Source: Marinoscillum sp.
GTDB lineage: Bacteria > Bacteroidota > Bacteroidia > Cytophagales > Cyclobacteriaceae
Length of the DNA: 64,000 nucleotides
Direction: 5' to 3'
NCBI GenBank assembly: GCA_024305105.1
Contig: JAMWZA010000001.1
Span: forward strand, 1 to 64,000
The translations under genes were made by a program, and so were the position numbers. The notes under the pieces are model-generated. The model saw nothing but the letters and a program-made list of their open reading frames with translations, was not told the DNA's origin and did no database searches. This document shows, piece by piece, positions 28,701 through 36,915 of this stretch. Numbering within the stretch: position 1 is the first letter of the stretch; each line of letters starts with the position of its first letter.

Positions 28701-30863
28701 ACCGATATTTAGACCGGTAAGCTGCGAACCATCACCGATGAAGGTGGTAGCTTTTACATTGCCGGCTACATCCAGCTTTTCGGTGGGGCTGGTGGTGCCT
28801 ATACCAAAGTTTCCATTATTTAACAGAATCATTTTATCAACATTTCCCAATCGGAATCGGATATTTCTGGAGCCAGCTGCGTTTAAAAAAGTTTCTCCAT
28901 TATTCTGCTGTACCAGTGCATAATCACCTCCAGCAGTACGATCAATATGGCTGAATTGAGCGTAACCGCTATTCCCTGCATATACACCTGCGTACATATT
29001 ACTACCAATGAATGCTTGTGCTTTTACATTGCCTACTACTTCTAATTTTTCAGTGGGGGTAGTGGTGCCTATACCTACACCTACATTTCGCTTGAGAATA
29101 AATTCGTTTGTAGAGGAAGCGTTGTTGGTAGATAAATATAAATCACCGCTGGTCGTATAAAAACCTACGTCGTTTACTCCATTGTAGTTTCTTTTGATGC
29201 CATGCGCTGAATTACCCAAATACACAGCTCCTTTGCTAGTACCTTCCCCTACTCTGATAGCAGCATCTGGTCCGCTGATGTCCAGCATATAACCAGGATT
29301 AGTTTTCCCGATACCTACATTGCCATTGCTTCTCAGCGACATTACCGTATTATGATCGGCGAATGAGCCATCGGTCAGTTTAATGTCTAGTTGAGAACGG
29401 GAAGAGGTGCCCACGTTTTCATATCTCCCCAAGGCAAATGAGGCTTTGTTACCATAAGCCTGACTGTTTACCCCTTCTCTTACTAAACTCAATACATCTT
29501 TAGCAGGAGCTGGTGTGTTGCCACCATTATGTTCTGTACTTTCAAAAACCGTGGCTGTTGAATTATTGGCATGATTGTAACCCGCATCATGAGCAATGTC
29601 GTTTTGATCTCCCAACACACTAGCGCTAACGTTGGTGAGCTGCGAACCATCACCGATGAAGGCATTTGCGGTAGCACTGCCATCAGCAGTAAAATCACCG
29701 CGGATTCTGGAGCCTACCTGCTCCCATTGGTTAAAATTACCGTTTTCGTTTGTGCGCGTCCACATCTCTCCAGCAGTATTTCTCGGCACGGCCAGTTCCA
29801 TATTATAATTAGGGTATTGACTACCCAGGGAAGTCCTTAATCGATACCAATGACTGCCTGCTCTAGGCGCATTTGTTGACCCAATAACGTAATTCCAGCC
29901 CCACTTGTCAGTAGGTGTGTTAAAATCGCTATATTTAGAATGACTCTCTAATTGCCCGAAGTTGCCGTCTGAGCTGCCGAAACTGGTAGGTTTGTTACTG
30001 ATGTTGTCCCAGTTGAGGTTGGTGAGCCCGCTACCATTTCCACTGATTTTATGATTGTTACCAAGCCAAACGTCTTTAGAAAGTATAATTCCTCCGCTAT
30101 AGGTCCGAATATGAATTGAACCATATGATTCAAGACGCATACCTCCACTGGAACTAATTTTGAGTGTTTCATTTCCGCCAGGTGTAGTGATCTCTCCTCC
30201 GATGAAAGTGTTGGCTTTTACATTGCCAGCAACATCCAGTTTTTCAGTCGGTGAAGTAGTACCTATACCAACATTACCTCCAGAATAGTTGACATTACTA
30301 CCATTGGCTGTCCATAATGAACCTCCAAAATTGGTAGGTTTGTTACTGATGTTGTTCCAATTGAGGTTGGTAAGCTGCCCACCGTTACCGATAAAGTTGC
30401 TGGCATTCACATTGCCTGTAACAACTAAAGGTTTATACGCATTGATGACAGATGAAGTCATCTGCCAAATATTCTGATTATTTATTTTTGTCGTTAAGGT
30501 ATTATTAGCATCCAAAACTAAAGTACCATTTGAATACATTCCATAACCATTACTCGTGGCATTGACAGTTAATTGCCAGCCACTATTCTCCCAATCTTGA
30601 GCTCCCTGACGCATGATAACTGCTTTACCAATGGTCAAATTATCATATGACTTACCTTGAATAGGACCAGTAGTGTTGAGGTTTCCATTGACCGTGAGAT
30701 TTCCATTCACAGTCTCGGACTGTGCCTGTGCGATAGTAACCCCTCCCAGGAGTATGACCAGCATCACCAGCAGCCTGCCGGCATGAGATGACGGGATGCT
30801 TTCCCATCTGAACCGATCAGAAGACCGGTACTTTTTCGAGTATTGTCTTACTAATTTTTTCAT
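25713..30863 (-). CDS. Giant repetitive fibre/adhesin-like surface protein
   Basis: A 1716-residue protein: signal region (LLVMLVILLGGVTIAQAQ), then beta-solenoid-like text (VNGNLTVNGNLNTTG) and at least eight units of the form GNVGIGTTSPTEKLDVAGNVKA-x-FIGDGSQLTNL. This is the tail-fibre-like repeat found in Bacteroidota surface proteins. Near the C-terminus, WADYVFAEDYDLKSLEEME and HKHLPGVISESEI match the conserved end of that family, followed by a coiled coil (about 1660-1716). No T9SS domain and no S74 autoprotease catalytic motif is apparent. It is 5 nt after an OmpH-like chaperone gene. Likely a long trimeric surface fibre; the ligand is unknown. Confidence 0.75.
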   Translation of the reverse strand: MKKLVRQYSKKYRSSDRFRWESIPSSHAGRLLVMLVILLGGVTIAQAQSETVNGNLTVNGNLNTTGPIQGKSYDNLTIGKAVIMRQGAQDWENSGWQLTVNATSNGYGMYSNGTLVLDANNTLTTKINNQNIWQMTSSVINAYKPLVVTGNVNASNFIGNGGQLTNLNWNNISNKPTNFGGSLWTANGSNVNYSGGNVGIGTTSPTEKLDVAGNVKANTFIGGEITTPGGNETLKISSSGGMRLESYGSIHIRTYSGGIILSKDVWLGNNHKISGNGSGLTNLNWDNISNKPTSFGSSDGNFGQLESHSKYSDFNTPTDKWGWNYVIGSTNAPRAGSHWYRLRTSLGSQYPNYNMELAVPRNTAGEMWTRTNENGNFNQWEQVGSRIRGDFTADGSATANAFIGDGSQLTNVSASVLGDQNDIAHDAGYNHANNSTATVFESTEHNGGNTPAPAKDVLSLVREGVNSQAYGNKASFALGRYENVGTSSRSQLDIKLTDGSFADHNTVMSLRSNGNVGIGKTNPGYMLDISGPDAAIRVGEGTSKGAVYLGNSAHGIKRNYNGVNDVGFYTTSGDLYLSTNNASSTNEFILKRNVGVGIGTTTPTEKLEVVGNVKAQAFIGSNMYAGVYAGNSGYAQFSHIDRTAGGDYALVQQNNGETFLNAAGSRNIRFRLGNVDKMILLNNGNFGIGTTSPTEKLDVAGNVKATTFIGDGSQLTGLNIGNSITLKGGGPTGSTTGTQIALGYAGGTSFQHAIKTRHNSLGENSNSIDFYVWDQGTDATNALGSKRVMTIDGTGTGRVGIGTANPKRTLDLGSGQLTFGDNVGVDGKQGLYWQNNDFYGIYREEGPWSGDFQQLKIAFRTGIVLAPGSGALAKSHVGIDGGLSIGEAYYGTKYDNGLIVQGSVGIGTTSPTEKLDVAGNVKATAFIGDGSQLTNLNAANLTGSLGSLDVDGRSIIRGESREQLTIKTNNNDEDAGISFENSGGAQTANIYRKNLNPGNLQADLVFATGSTSRASNTDVSTLTDRMVISHQGNVGIGTTSPSEKLEVVGDVKISGKAIAQTYNFGSYDKGFIMTDPSWIRTSGTNLYSGAGIIRSDASIQVGVDGSKFLVTSEGQLTTAGSVGIGVSNPTEKLEVSGAIKADNFIGRNPTSSTYFRNYKGLAGQNIHMDAPTDRNIYLNYYGGNDVLVGNPNNTTKKLRVFGTLEVDGDLTVNGQTIGSGGVKEETINGITTYSQEVAPNKMPYAYFEGSSDDWYDADDFPPNGQPALLIGTTGGTVTIDGGLEEGTGIINPQTGEEFVRNSLVLGARNRTVQIGDANSATVNVNKEGNRINLMANSINLSGDTEVYGDLSLKGNLVYGDATDTDEEELTITADHFTVIDPDNADTVFTSRRLGIFPGAGNFKDYVQIYTKENDPAKLRFSPYDNVSTGHHDFEIEAKHGNDNVTLSFNLVSSSNNSGSKVMSLARESYGISPGQSRDYSKLDLGRSNSASGIIQLHGNSSNESDYFIGNTMTFAPGTDGHDFAISKQVSGIRYTGLALLTDNATDQNPKVWVPNELFVGLKKDYSSFSAAAKQFALFVSNDGTGSTGAGGILTTDLAIASTDQWADYVFAEDYDLKSLEEMETFLMEHKHLPGVISESEIKEQGFYRVPEVLVGQLKNLEEQVLHNIAQEKKITSMTSMQAAQEKTIATQEAQLKAQAEKLARLEALVNQLISEK
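28063..28150. repeat. 88-bp intragenic repeat in adhesin, copy 1
   Basis: Matches 28717..28804 (offset 654) with two mismatches. It encodes the VGIGTTSPTEKLDVAGNVKA-type unit on the minus strand. A partial further match occurs near 29633. These near-identical units could recombine to change fibre length. Confidence 0.8.
28717..28804. repeat. 88-bp intragenic repeat in adhesin, copy 2
   Basis: Partner of 28063..28150. Confidence 0.8.
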
Positions 30864-30868
30864 AATTC

Positions 30869-31435
30869 CTATTGTTTGTTATTTTTCTGAAGATTCGTGT
30901 ATTCCTCCAGCACCAGATTCTTCAGGTTGGTTTCTTCCTGAGCGAATAGGACCATGGGAGGACCATTCTGCGCCCGCACATCGGTGTTGAGGATGTGGGT
31001 ATAGCCATACTCCCCAGCTACCTGGTCAATGGCTGACTGCACTTCCGTGAGGATGGGCTGCACGAGGCTGCTGTCTCTTTTGGCCACTTCTTCCTCAGAT
31101 ACTTGCTTAAATGCCTGAATGGACTGGGACAGGCTTTGCAGCTCGGTGAACCTGTCGGTCTTGATGACCTCATTCATAGATGCTGAGTCCTGTACGTAGG
31201 CTTGCTGCTTTTCCTGAAACTCAGCCACCTTAGACTGTAAGGCTACATTGAATTCATAGATAATCGTGTCGAGTTTGCCGCGCTGCATCTGATATTCAGG
31301 AATCTCAGACACCAATTCATTGATACTGAGGTAACCTATTCTTGAAGTGGGTGGAGTCTCAGTCGTCTTAAATGCACTAACCAGCAGTGACAGTACACAT
31401 AGCACCACGGCTGTAGGAAGTAGGAATTTTTTCAT
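30869..31435 (-). CDS. OmpH/Skp-family periplasmic chaperone
   Basis: A 188-residue protein with a signal peptide (LPTAVVLCVLSLLVSAF), the family-typical first strand (RIGYLSINELVSEIPEYQ), a long helical hairpin (about 50-130, VAEFQEKQQAYVQDS) and a closing strand (GYTHILNTD). Skp-type chaperones hold unfolded outer-membrane or secreted proteins in the periplasm. It is the first gene of an operon with the adhesin (5 nt spacing), so it is probably a dedicated chaperone for that protein. This is separate from the ompH copies usually found beside bamA. Confidence 0.88.
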   Translation of the reverse strand: MKKFLLPTAVVLCVLSLLVSAFKTTETPPTSRIGYLSINELVSEIPEYQMQRGKLDTIIYEFNVALQSKVAEFQEKQQAYVQDSASMNEVIKTDRFTELQSLSQSIQAFKQVSEEEVAKRDSSLVQPILTEVQSAIDQVAGEYGYTHILNTDVRAQNGPPMVLFAQEETNLKNLVLEEYTNLQKNNKQ

Positions 31436-32190
31436 CTTTTTTGAAAATTTAAGTTTTACGTATTGAAAATTTTTTGGCTTGTCCGAATCATAATCGAGTA
31501 AAGCGTCAGTCGAATGTAATCAGGCTACCTACACTCCATCAATACAGAAGGTGACATCATCTTCCGGTTCATGACATTGGCTTCCGGATGATGTCATGGA
31601 CTTACGAGAGGTGACATTGGCCTGAGAGGCAGGCAGCATAAACCATGACTTCCCATCAGGAAATGACTGTCTTAAATAGTGGATATGCGCGGGCTATCAG
31701 GCCAAATGGGGCATCGGCCTGAAAAGACGGCCTGACAGCAGCGCATTCTTCACTGGTGCGTGAGGAAAGAAACCGGATTTCGCACATGGGGCTGGAGTGC
31801 ACGGTACGTAGACCAATGTCTTATGTGCTCAGGCCCTGGAGCGGAAACCTGAGCCAATGATTAACCCGAATAATTCGGGTAGTAAATATGGAGAACCTGT
31901 AACTCTCAGATTACAAGCGTGATTGAAATCCCCGTCCTCGCTGAGATGACATTTTTATTGGACCACAGGGCAAAGCCTTTAAGAATTCTTTCACTTAGAT
32001 TATAACCCTTTATATTCCATGCCACTATAGTAAGTTGACAAGTGGCAAAACGTTCAAAATGGGGTGACAAATTCATCTATCGAATTGCTTAGTACAAACA
32101 ATATTGACATTTAATGTATTTTACTATTCATACTAATTGAGGTACCATAAAAATCTCTAGTAAAAAACCAATCACAACCCACACCCCGAG
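31436..32190. other. 755-bp intergenic region between divergent ompH-adhesin operon and HTCS
   Basis: No convincing gene is seen. It should hold two divergent promoters. Notable: a perfect 10-bp inverted repeat TGACATCATC (31552-31561) / GATGATGTCA (31588-31597) with two CTTCCGG copies between the arms, further TGACAT words nearby, and a GACAAATTCAT element at 32066-32076 with a weaker partner 22 bp upstream. The last resembles the candidate PUL operators. Confidence 0.5.
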
Positions 32191-35100
32191 ATGAAATATT
32201 TAATTTGTTATGTTGGATTATTTCTTATCTGCCGCCTGAGTTTCGCACAAAACCCTCCGACGTTTGACTCGCTCTTACAAGTACTGGAAACTGATGCAAG
32301 CAGTTTGACTGTACAGGAGAAGGAAGACATACTTTTACAGATGTCTATAGCGTATGATTACATGGATTCTGCTGAGACCATGCAGTATGTCAACAAATGC
32401 TTAGCGCTGGCCAAAAAGACACAATATCCACCCCTGGAAATCAATGCCTGGTACAATCTGGGTTGGTTTAAAATGAACATAGGAGATTATGAAGCTACTG
32501 AAAGCATTTTTAAAAAGATGCTCGACCTGGCGACACAGTACCATGACCTTATGGGAACGGCCAATGCATTCAATGGGCTTTGCATATTAGAAAGAAGCAG
32601 GGGAAACGTAGAGGAGGCTATAGGCTATTGCAGGAAATGCCTGGAAGCTAAAAGGCAGCATGGTGATGAGGCCAGTCTATCCTCTACGTATCTAAACCTG
32701 ACGCTTATCTTTAAAGACATGGGACATTATCAAAAAGCACTGGAATGTGCCCTTAATTCTTTAGAAATTGGGGAAAGACTCAATAGTCTCAGTATTCAAC
32801 AAAATTCTCATTTTGAGATTGGTAACATCTATAATCGTCTTAATAATTTCAAAAAATCCGATTTTCATTTATCACGATCTTTGGGCATTGCTGAAGAACT
32901 CAAAAACCAAGCAAAGGTATGTCAAGTTCTAACCAGTATAGCGTCAGCTTATGAAGGCCAGGATAGCTATGAGAAGGCTTTGCAATTTGCAATAAAGGCA
33001 CTTGATATTCAGCAGAGCTTTGGACCTCACCCCAATTTGGGTGCATTATTTGGCCTAATTGCCAATGCCTATTTCCATACCGATGAACAAGACAGTGCAC
33101 TGGCTTATGCGTTTCGATCTATTGAACTTTTCGAGCATTTGAATATGGAGGCTGATCAGGCTTATCCACTCATTACCATCGGCCAGGTTTACGCACAAAG
33201 ATTGCAGTGGAGAGCGTCTAGATCGTATCTGATGTTGGCAAAGACGCTTAGTCTGAAGCATGGAAGAAAAGAAGCCATCAAACTTAGCAGCGAACAATTA
33301 TCAATAACAGAAGCTGCCTTGAGCAACTATCAAGCCGCATACGAAAACCAAATTCTTTTTAAGCAGATGTCTGACAGCCTACTCAATGAGGACAACACAA
33401 GAGCCATCACATTACTCGAATCTGAGTACCAGTATAATCAACAAAAGGATTCCATCCAGTCAGCAAATCAGCAGGAGAAGATACGCTTAGACCAGACCAT
33501 CAAACAACAACAAAAGAAACAATACCTGATATCGGGAGCTGTGCTAGTCCTGCTGATCATTGTCTATATACTCTATCGCTATTATCAATCAAAACAAAAA
33601 TCCAATGTGCTTCTGAGCCAGAGAAACAAGGAAATCGAACAGCAGCGAACCGAACTTGCCTCTTTGGATAAAGCCAAATCCAGGTTTTTTGCCAACATCT
33701 CCCACGAACTACGCACCCCGCTCACGCTAATCTCCAGTCCGCTGGAATCTCTCATGCAGAAGCGTGAGTACCACCATCAGACAGTGGAAATGGCATTACG
33801 CAACACCCGTAAGCTGAAGGTACTGGTCAACGACATCCTGGACCTCTCTAAACTCGAATCAGATAAACCCAAAGTAAAAAAGGAGCCTACAGAGCTGAGC
33901 ACCTATATAAAGCGTATATACTCCAACTACGAGTCGTTTGCGCAGGAGCTTAATATCAACTACAGCCTTGACCTGGCGGAAACCCTGCCACTATGGATCA
34001 TGATAGACAAAGCCCGAGTAGAAAAAGCCCTCAACAACCTCCTGTTCAACGCCATCAAGTACACCGAATCAGGAGGGCAGATATCGCTAACGATCAGGGA
34101 TACGGAGGGGCATATGAGCCTTTCCATTAGCGATACAGGTCCAGGCATAGCCCCTGAGGATCTACCGTATATCTTTGACCGCTACTACCAGAGTAAGCAA
34201 CCGCATGCCCCTTTACAGGGTGGTACCGGTATCGGTCTGGCACTGGCACGAGAGCTTGTTTTGATGATGGCAGGCGACCTTACCGTAACGAGTGAGTACG
34301 GCAAGGGAAGCGTTTTTACCATAACCCTACCCCTGGAGGTAGTAGACGCCCCGTTGACTACAGGATTACAAACGGAAACTACGACCACTGAAAATCGAAG
34401 TGTGGCGCTTGCTGATGACCATGCTTTACCTACGGGCGTAAATGCCGAAGCTCAGCACCACGTTCTCGTAGTGGAAGACAACCACGATATGCAGGCTCAT
34501 TTAAAACAGTTGCTTGGAGAAAACTATGAGGTGACACTGGCTATAAACGGCATAAAGGCATTAGAACAGCTTGAACAGCGACCCTTTGATCTGGTAATTA
34601 CTGATGCCATGATGCCAGGTATGGACGGATTCCAATTACTGGAGCATTTAAAGTCGTCAGATGCAAATCGAAACATACCTGTGGTGATGCTGACAGCATT
34701 GAATTTGGAAGAGAGTAAGCTGCAAGCTTTGATGCTGGGTGTAGATGACTATCTAACTAAGCCCTTTTCCCCTTCTGAGCTGCTAGCCAGGGTGAGTAAT
34801 CTGATCACAAGGTATGAGGTACGTAAAGCGTTAAAACTAGAGGAATCTCCAGAAGATCAACCTGTTAATCATACGAGGGAAGAAACCGCTACAAATGTGA
34901 TTTACAAATCTGATCTTGAATGGCTCAAGGAGGTAGAAACGGTGGTAAAGAAGGAGCTTACCAATAGCGATTATCAAATTACCCACCTTGCAGACGCATT
35001 TCATTTGAGCAAACGCCAGTTTCAGCGAAAACTGAAGTTACTCACTGGTATGACCTATACAGAGTATCACCATGAAATTGCACTGCAAATGGCTCGTGGA

Positions 35101-35244
35101 TTTTTGGAGACAGAAGTATACGGAAATGTAACAGGTGTAGGCTATGCCGTGGGGATCAATAATCCCTCCAGGTTTTCAGACATGTACTACCAGCGATTTG
35201 GTAAGAAGCCGGTAGATTACTTTAAAGAGAGGATCTCAGGTTAA
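32191..35244 (+). CDS. Hybrid two-component system regulator with TPR sensor (HTCS-like)
   Basis: A 1017-residue protein. Signal peptide 1-19 (ICYVGLFLICRLSFAQ); TPR repeats (about 30-400) as periplasmic sensor instead of the usual beta-propellers; membrane helix at about 446-466; HisKA with phospho-acceptor H504 (FANISHELRTPL); HATPase with N box NNLLFNAIKYT and GTGIGLALARELV; receiver domain with D805 (VITDAMMPGMDG); C-terminal AraC-type HTH (LADAFHLSKRQFQRKLKLLTGMTY). Signal sensing, phosphorelay and DNA binding are in one chain. It is divergent from the ompH-adhesin operon, its most likely target, and lies between that block and the galactan PUL. Confidence 0.92.
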   Translation: MKYLICYVGLFLICRLSFAQNPPTFDSLLQVLETDASSLTVQEKEDILLQMSIAYDYMDSAETMQYVNKCLALAKKTQYPPLEINAWYNLGWFKMNIGDYEATESIFKKMLDLATQYHDLMGTANAFNGLCILERSRGNVEEAIGYCRKCLEAKRQHGDEASLSSTYLNLTLIFKDMGHYQKALECALNSLEIGERLNSLSIQQNSHFEIGNIYNRLNNFKKSDFHLSRSLGIAEELKNQAKVCQVLTSIASAYEGQDSYEKALQFAIKALDIQQSFGPHPNLGALFGLIANAYFHTDEQDSALAYAFRSIELFEHLNMEADQAYPLITIGQVYAQRLQWRASRSYLMLAKTLSLKHGRKEAIKLSSEQLSITEAALSNYQAAYENQILFKQMSDSLLNEDNTRAITLLESEYQYNQQKDSIQSANQQEKIRLDQTIKQQQKKQYLISGAVLVLLIIVYILYRYYQSKQKSNVLLSQRNKEIEQQRTELASLDKAKSRFFANISHELRTPLTLISSPLESLMQKREYHHQTVEMALRNTRKLKVLVNDILDLSKLESDKPKVKKEPTELSTYIKRIYSNYESFAQELNINYSLDLAETLPLWIMIDKARVEKALNNLLFNAIKYTESGGQISLTIRDTEGHMSLSISDTGPGIAPEDLPYIFDRYYQSKQPHAPLQGGTGIGLALARELVLMMAGDLTVTSEYGKGSVFTITLPLEVVDAPLTTGLQTETTTTENRSVALADDHALPTGVNAEAQHHVLVVEDNHDMQAHLKQLLGENYEVTLAINGIKALEQLEQRPFDLVITDAMMPGMDGFQLLEHLKSSDANRNIPVVMLTALNLEESKLQALMLGVDDYLTKPFSPSELLARVSNLITRYEVRKALKLEESPEDQPVNHTREETATNVIYKSDLEWLKEVETVVKKELTNSDYQITHLADAFHLSKRQFQRKLKLLTGMTYTEYHHEIALQMARGFLETEVYGNVTGVGYAVGINNPSRFSDMYYQRFGKKPVDYFKERISG

Positions 35245-35421
35245 TCAGTTGCTCCACCATCCCGTCAGAAACAGAACTCAGTAAGTAGTGATGTAAAAAG
35301 AGCTTGATATGACGTCAGGTGGTTCCACCTGATGGTGATGCTCGATACCCTATCGATCCAGGCGACATCACCTAAGCCGGCGATGGACAATACGGTTTTC
35401 ACTCCAAAAATGATGTGCATT

Positions 35422-35448
35422 AAAAAACCCCGGAAAACGTTTCCGGGG
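35422..35448 (-). terminator. Rho-independent terminator of the GH53/sulfatase operon
   Basis: A 9-bp stem CCCCGGAAA / TTTCCGGGG with a 3-nt loop is followed on the minus strand by TTTTTT. It lies about 300 nt after the last GH53 stop and is oriented to end the susC-to-GH53 transcript. Confidence 0.85.
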
Positions 35449-35754
35449 CCCCAACCAGCTACAAAAAGTCATAGAGACTATGAAAAAAAAGCTATCAAAT
35501 ACCTTGCTTCTCACAGCCTGTCAACCAGGAAACAAAGTGACACTGAATATTCGAAATCAAACCGGGTCACATTCATCAAACTGGTATCCTATTTTCATCA
35601 TGCTCTTTGATATGCCGGTAGGTATTTCCTCCTGATGGTGATGCATTGATAATTGGGGTGAGTAAAAGAGAAGACGAATTGACGTATCCCAAAATGCCCC
35701 TCGGATTTTCGGGTTGATCTGATTTTTTTGTCTGCCCAATAGGAGCAGAATCAA
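35449..35754 (-). other. Untranslated tail or decayed coding sequence after GH53
   Basis: This 306-bp stretch lies between the last GH53 stop and the operon terminator. A minus-strand 60-residue ORF (35576..35758; SDQPENPRGILGYVNSSS) overlaps the GH53 stop. It has some protein-like character but matches nothing I can name. I treat it as a long 3' UTR or gene remnant. Confidence 0.3.
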
Positions 35755-36897
35755 TCATTTAGAAGTTTTAACTTCCTGAAAGCCAGTATTTTCCAGCAAC
35801 TGAAATATTTGCAAAGATTCATTCCCATTACCAGCATCAAACCATGTGGCATTCTCCCAGTTAGATCCTTTGTTCCATGGAGTACTACAGTCTGTAGACA
35901 CCCAACCCGGCTCCCAATAGACCACTCCTTTTCCTCCAGCTTGCTTGGTCACATCAATCAACCGCTTCATAAACTGGTACTGACCATCCTCCGTGGCAGG
36001 ATAACCAGGGATCAAGGAATCTTCACCCAGAATATTATTTCCTTCATCAAAATTCTGAAGTGTGTATGGATAAGCTGTTTCCACCACCATCAGTTCCTTA
36101 TCGTAAGTGGTAATGAGTGAATCAATGGCCAAACCCAGGCTATCCAGGCCATATTCAGACCACTTTGGATAGTAGGATATGCCAATCCATTCATAATCAC
36201 CCAGCCCATTTCTTTTGGCCGCATCAAACCACCAAAGTGCATTCTCTGGTTGGGCTATGTGAATCATGCGTTGAATATCTACTTTTCTGATTTGCGAAAA
36301 GTCTTTGACCGCTTCCAGGCCGGCATTGATCAGCTGCAGATTGCGATCCCAATTGATCGTATCTACGACCATACGATCAGCAGGCTGCATGATTTCAACA
36401 TTGATCTCATTTCCTATCTGTACGATTTCAGGTAGTAATTCCATTTCATCGAGCCTATTCAATGTCCGATAGGTATACTGATACACACTATCGGCCAGAA
36501 TATCCTGGTTGGTAATTTGTTCCCAGGCCCTGGGAATTACCTGATGCTGAGGATCTGCCCACGTATCGGAGTAGTGAAAATCCAATAAAACTGTCATTCC
36601 AGCGTTTTTTGAGCGTTCGATGGCTAAGGCTACATCGTCAAAATTAGAATAACCGTTCGTCCAGTCCGGGGTATGCCACAGTCGCAACCTGGAAATATTA
36701 GCTCCTTTTTCTCCAAACAACTTATAAGGATTCACGATTTCACCATTGTGCCGATACTCAGCACCACAGTCCAGCATTTCATTGACGTAGGACAAATCTC
36801 CTCCTTGGTAAAAAATTGATTCCGCCTCTTTTGGGTCTTTGGTACTTTTACATCCTAGTGCCAGTACTAATACTATCAAGTAGATAAAATTTTTCAA
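35755..36897 (-). CDS. GH53 endo-beta-1,4-galactanase, lipoprotein
   Basis: A 380-residue protein. The start is a TTG at 36897, supported by AAAGGA just upstream; the only nearby ATG is out of frame. The lipobox VLALGC (Cys16) predicts surface anchoring. The GH53 domain fills 28-370: GGDLSYVNEMLDCGAEYR, acid/base E164 (QIGNEIN), nucleophile E273 (VVETAYP), and YWEPGWVSTDCSTPW near the end. It hydrolyses internal beta-1,4-galactosyl bonds of galactan or type-I arabinogalactan. It is last in the minus arm of the PUL, 18 nt after the sulfatase gene. Confidence 0.93.
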   Translation of the reverse strand: MKNFIYLIVLVLALGCKSTKDPKEAESIFYQGGDLSYVNEMLDCGAEYRHNGEIVNPYKLFGEKGANISRLRLWHTPDWTNGYSNFDDVALAIERSKNAGMTVLLDFHYSDTWADPQHQVIPRAWEQITNQDILADSVYQYTYRTLNRLDEMELLPEIVQIGNEINVEIMQPADRMVVDTINWDRNLQLINAGLEAVKDFSQIRKVDIQRMIHIAQPENALWWFDAAKRNGLGDYEWIGISYYPKWSEYGLDSLGLAIDSLITTYDKELMVVETAYPYTLQNFDEGNNILGEDSLIPGYPATEDGQYQFMKRLIDVTKQAGGKGVVYWEPGWVSTDCSTPWNKGSNWENATWFDAGNGNESLQIFQLLENTGFQEVKTSK

Positions 36898-36915
36898 AAT
36901 TGGTTTCCTTTTTCA

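Noticed and set aside
26887-28923. Several plus-strand ORFs with repeated peptides (VAFTLPATSSFSVGLVVPIP)
   Set aside because: Antisense translations of the adhesin's VGIGTTSPTEKL repeats; the minus-strand frame is one 1716-codon gene.
28063-30280. Regularly recurring ~35-88 bp sequences that look CRISPR-like
   Set aside because: Repeats are in frame, imperfect, unevenly spaced and encode a known fibre repeat; no cas genes are nearby.
35332-35610. 92-residue plus-strand ORF after the TPR-HTCS
   Set aside because: Spans the minus-strand terminator hairpin and has no protein-like features.
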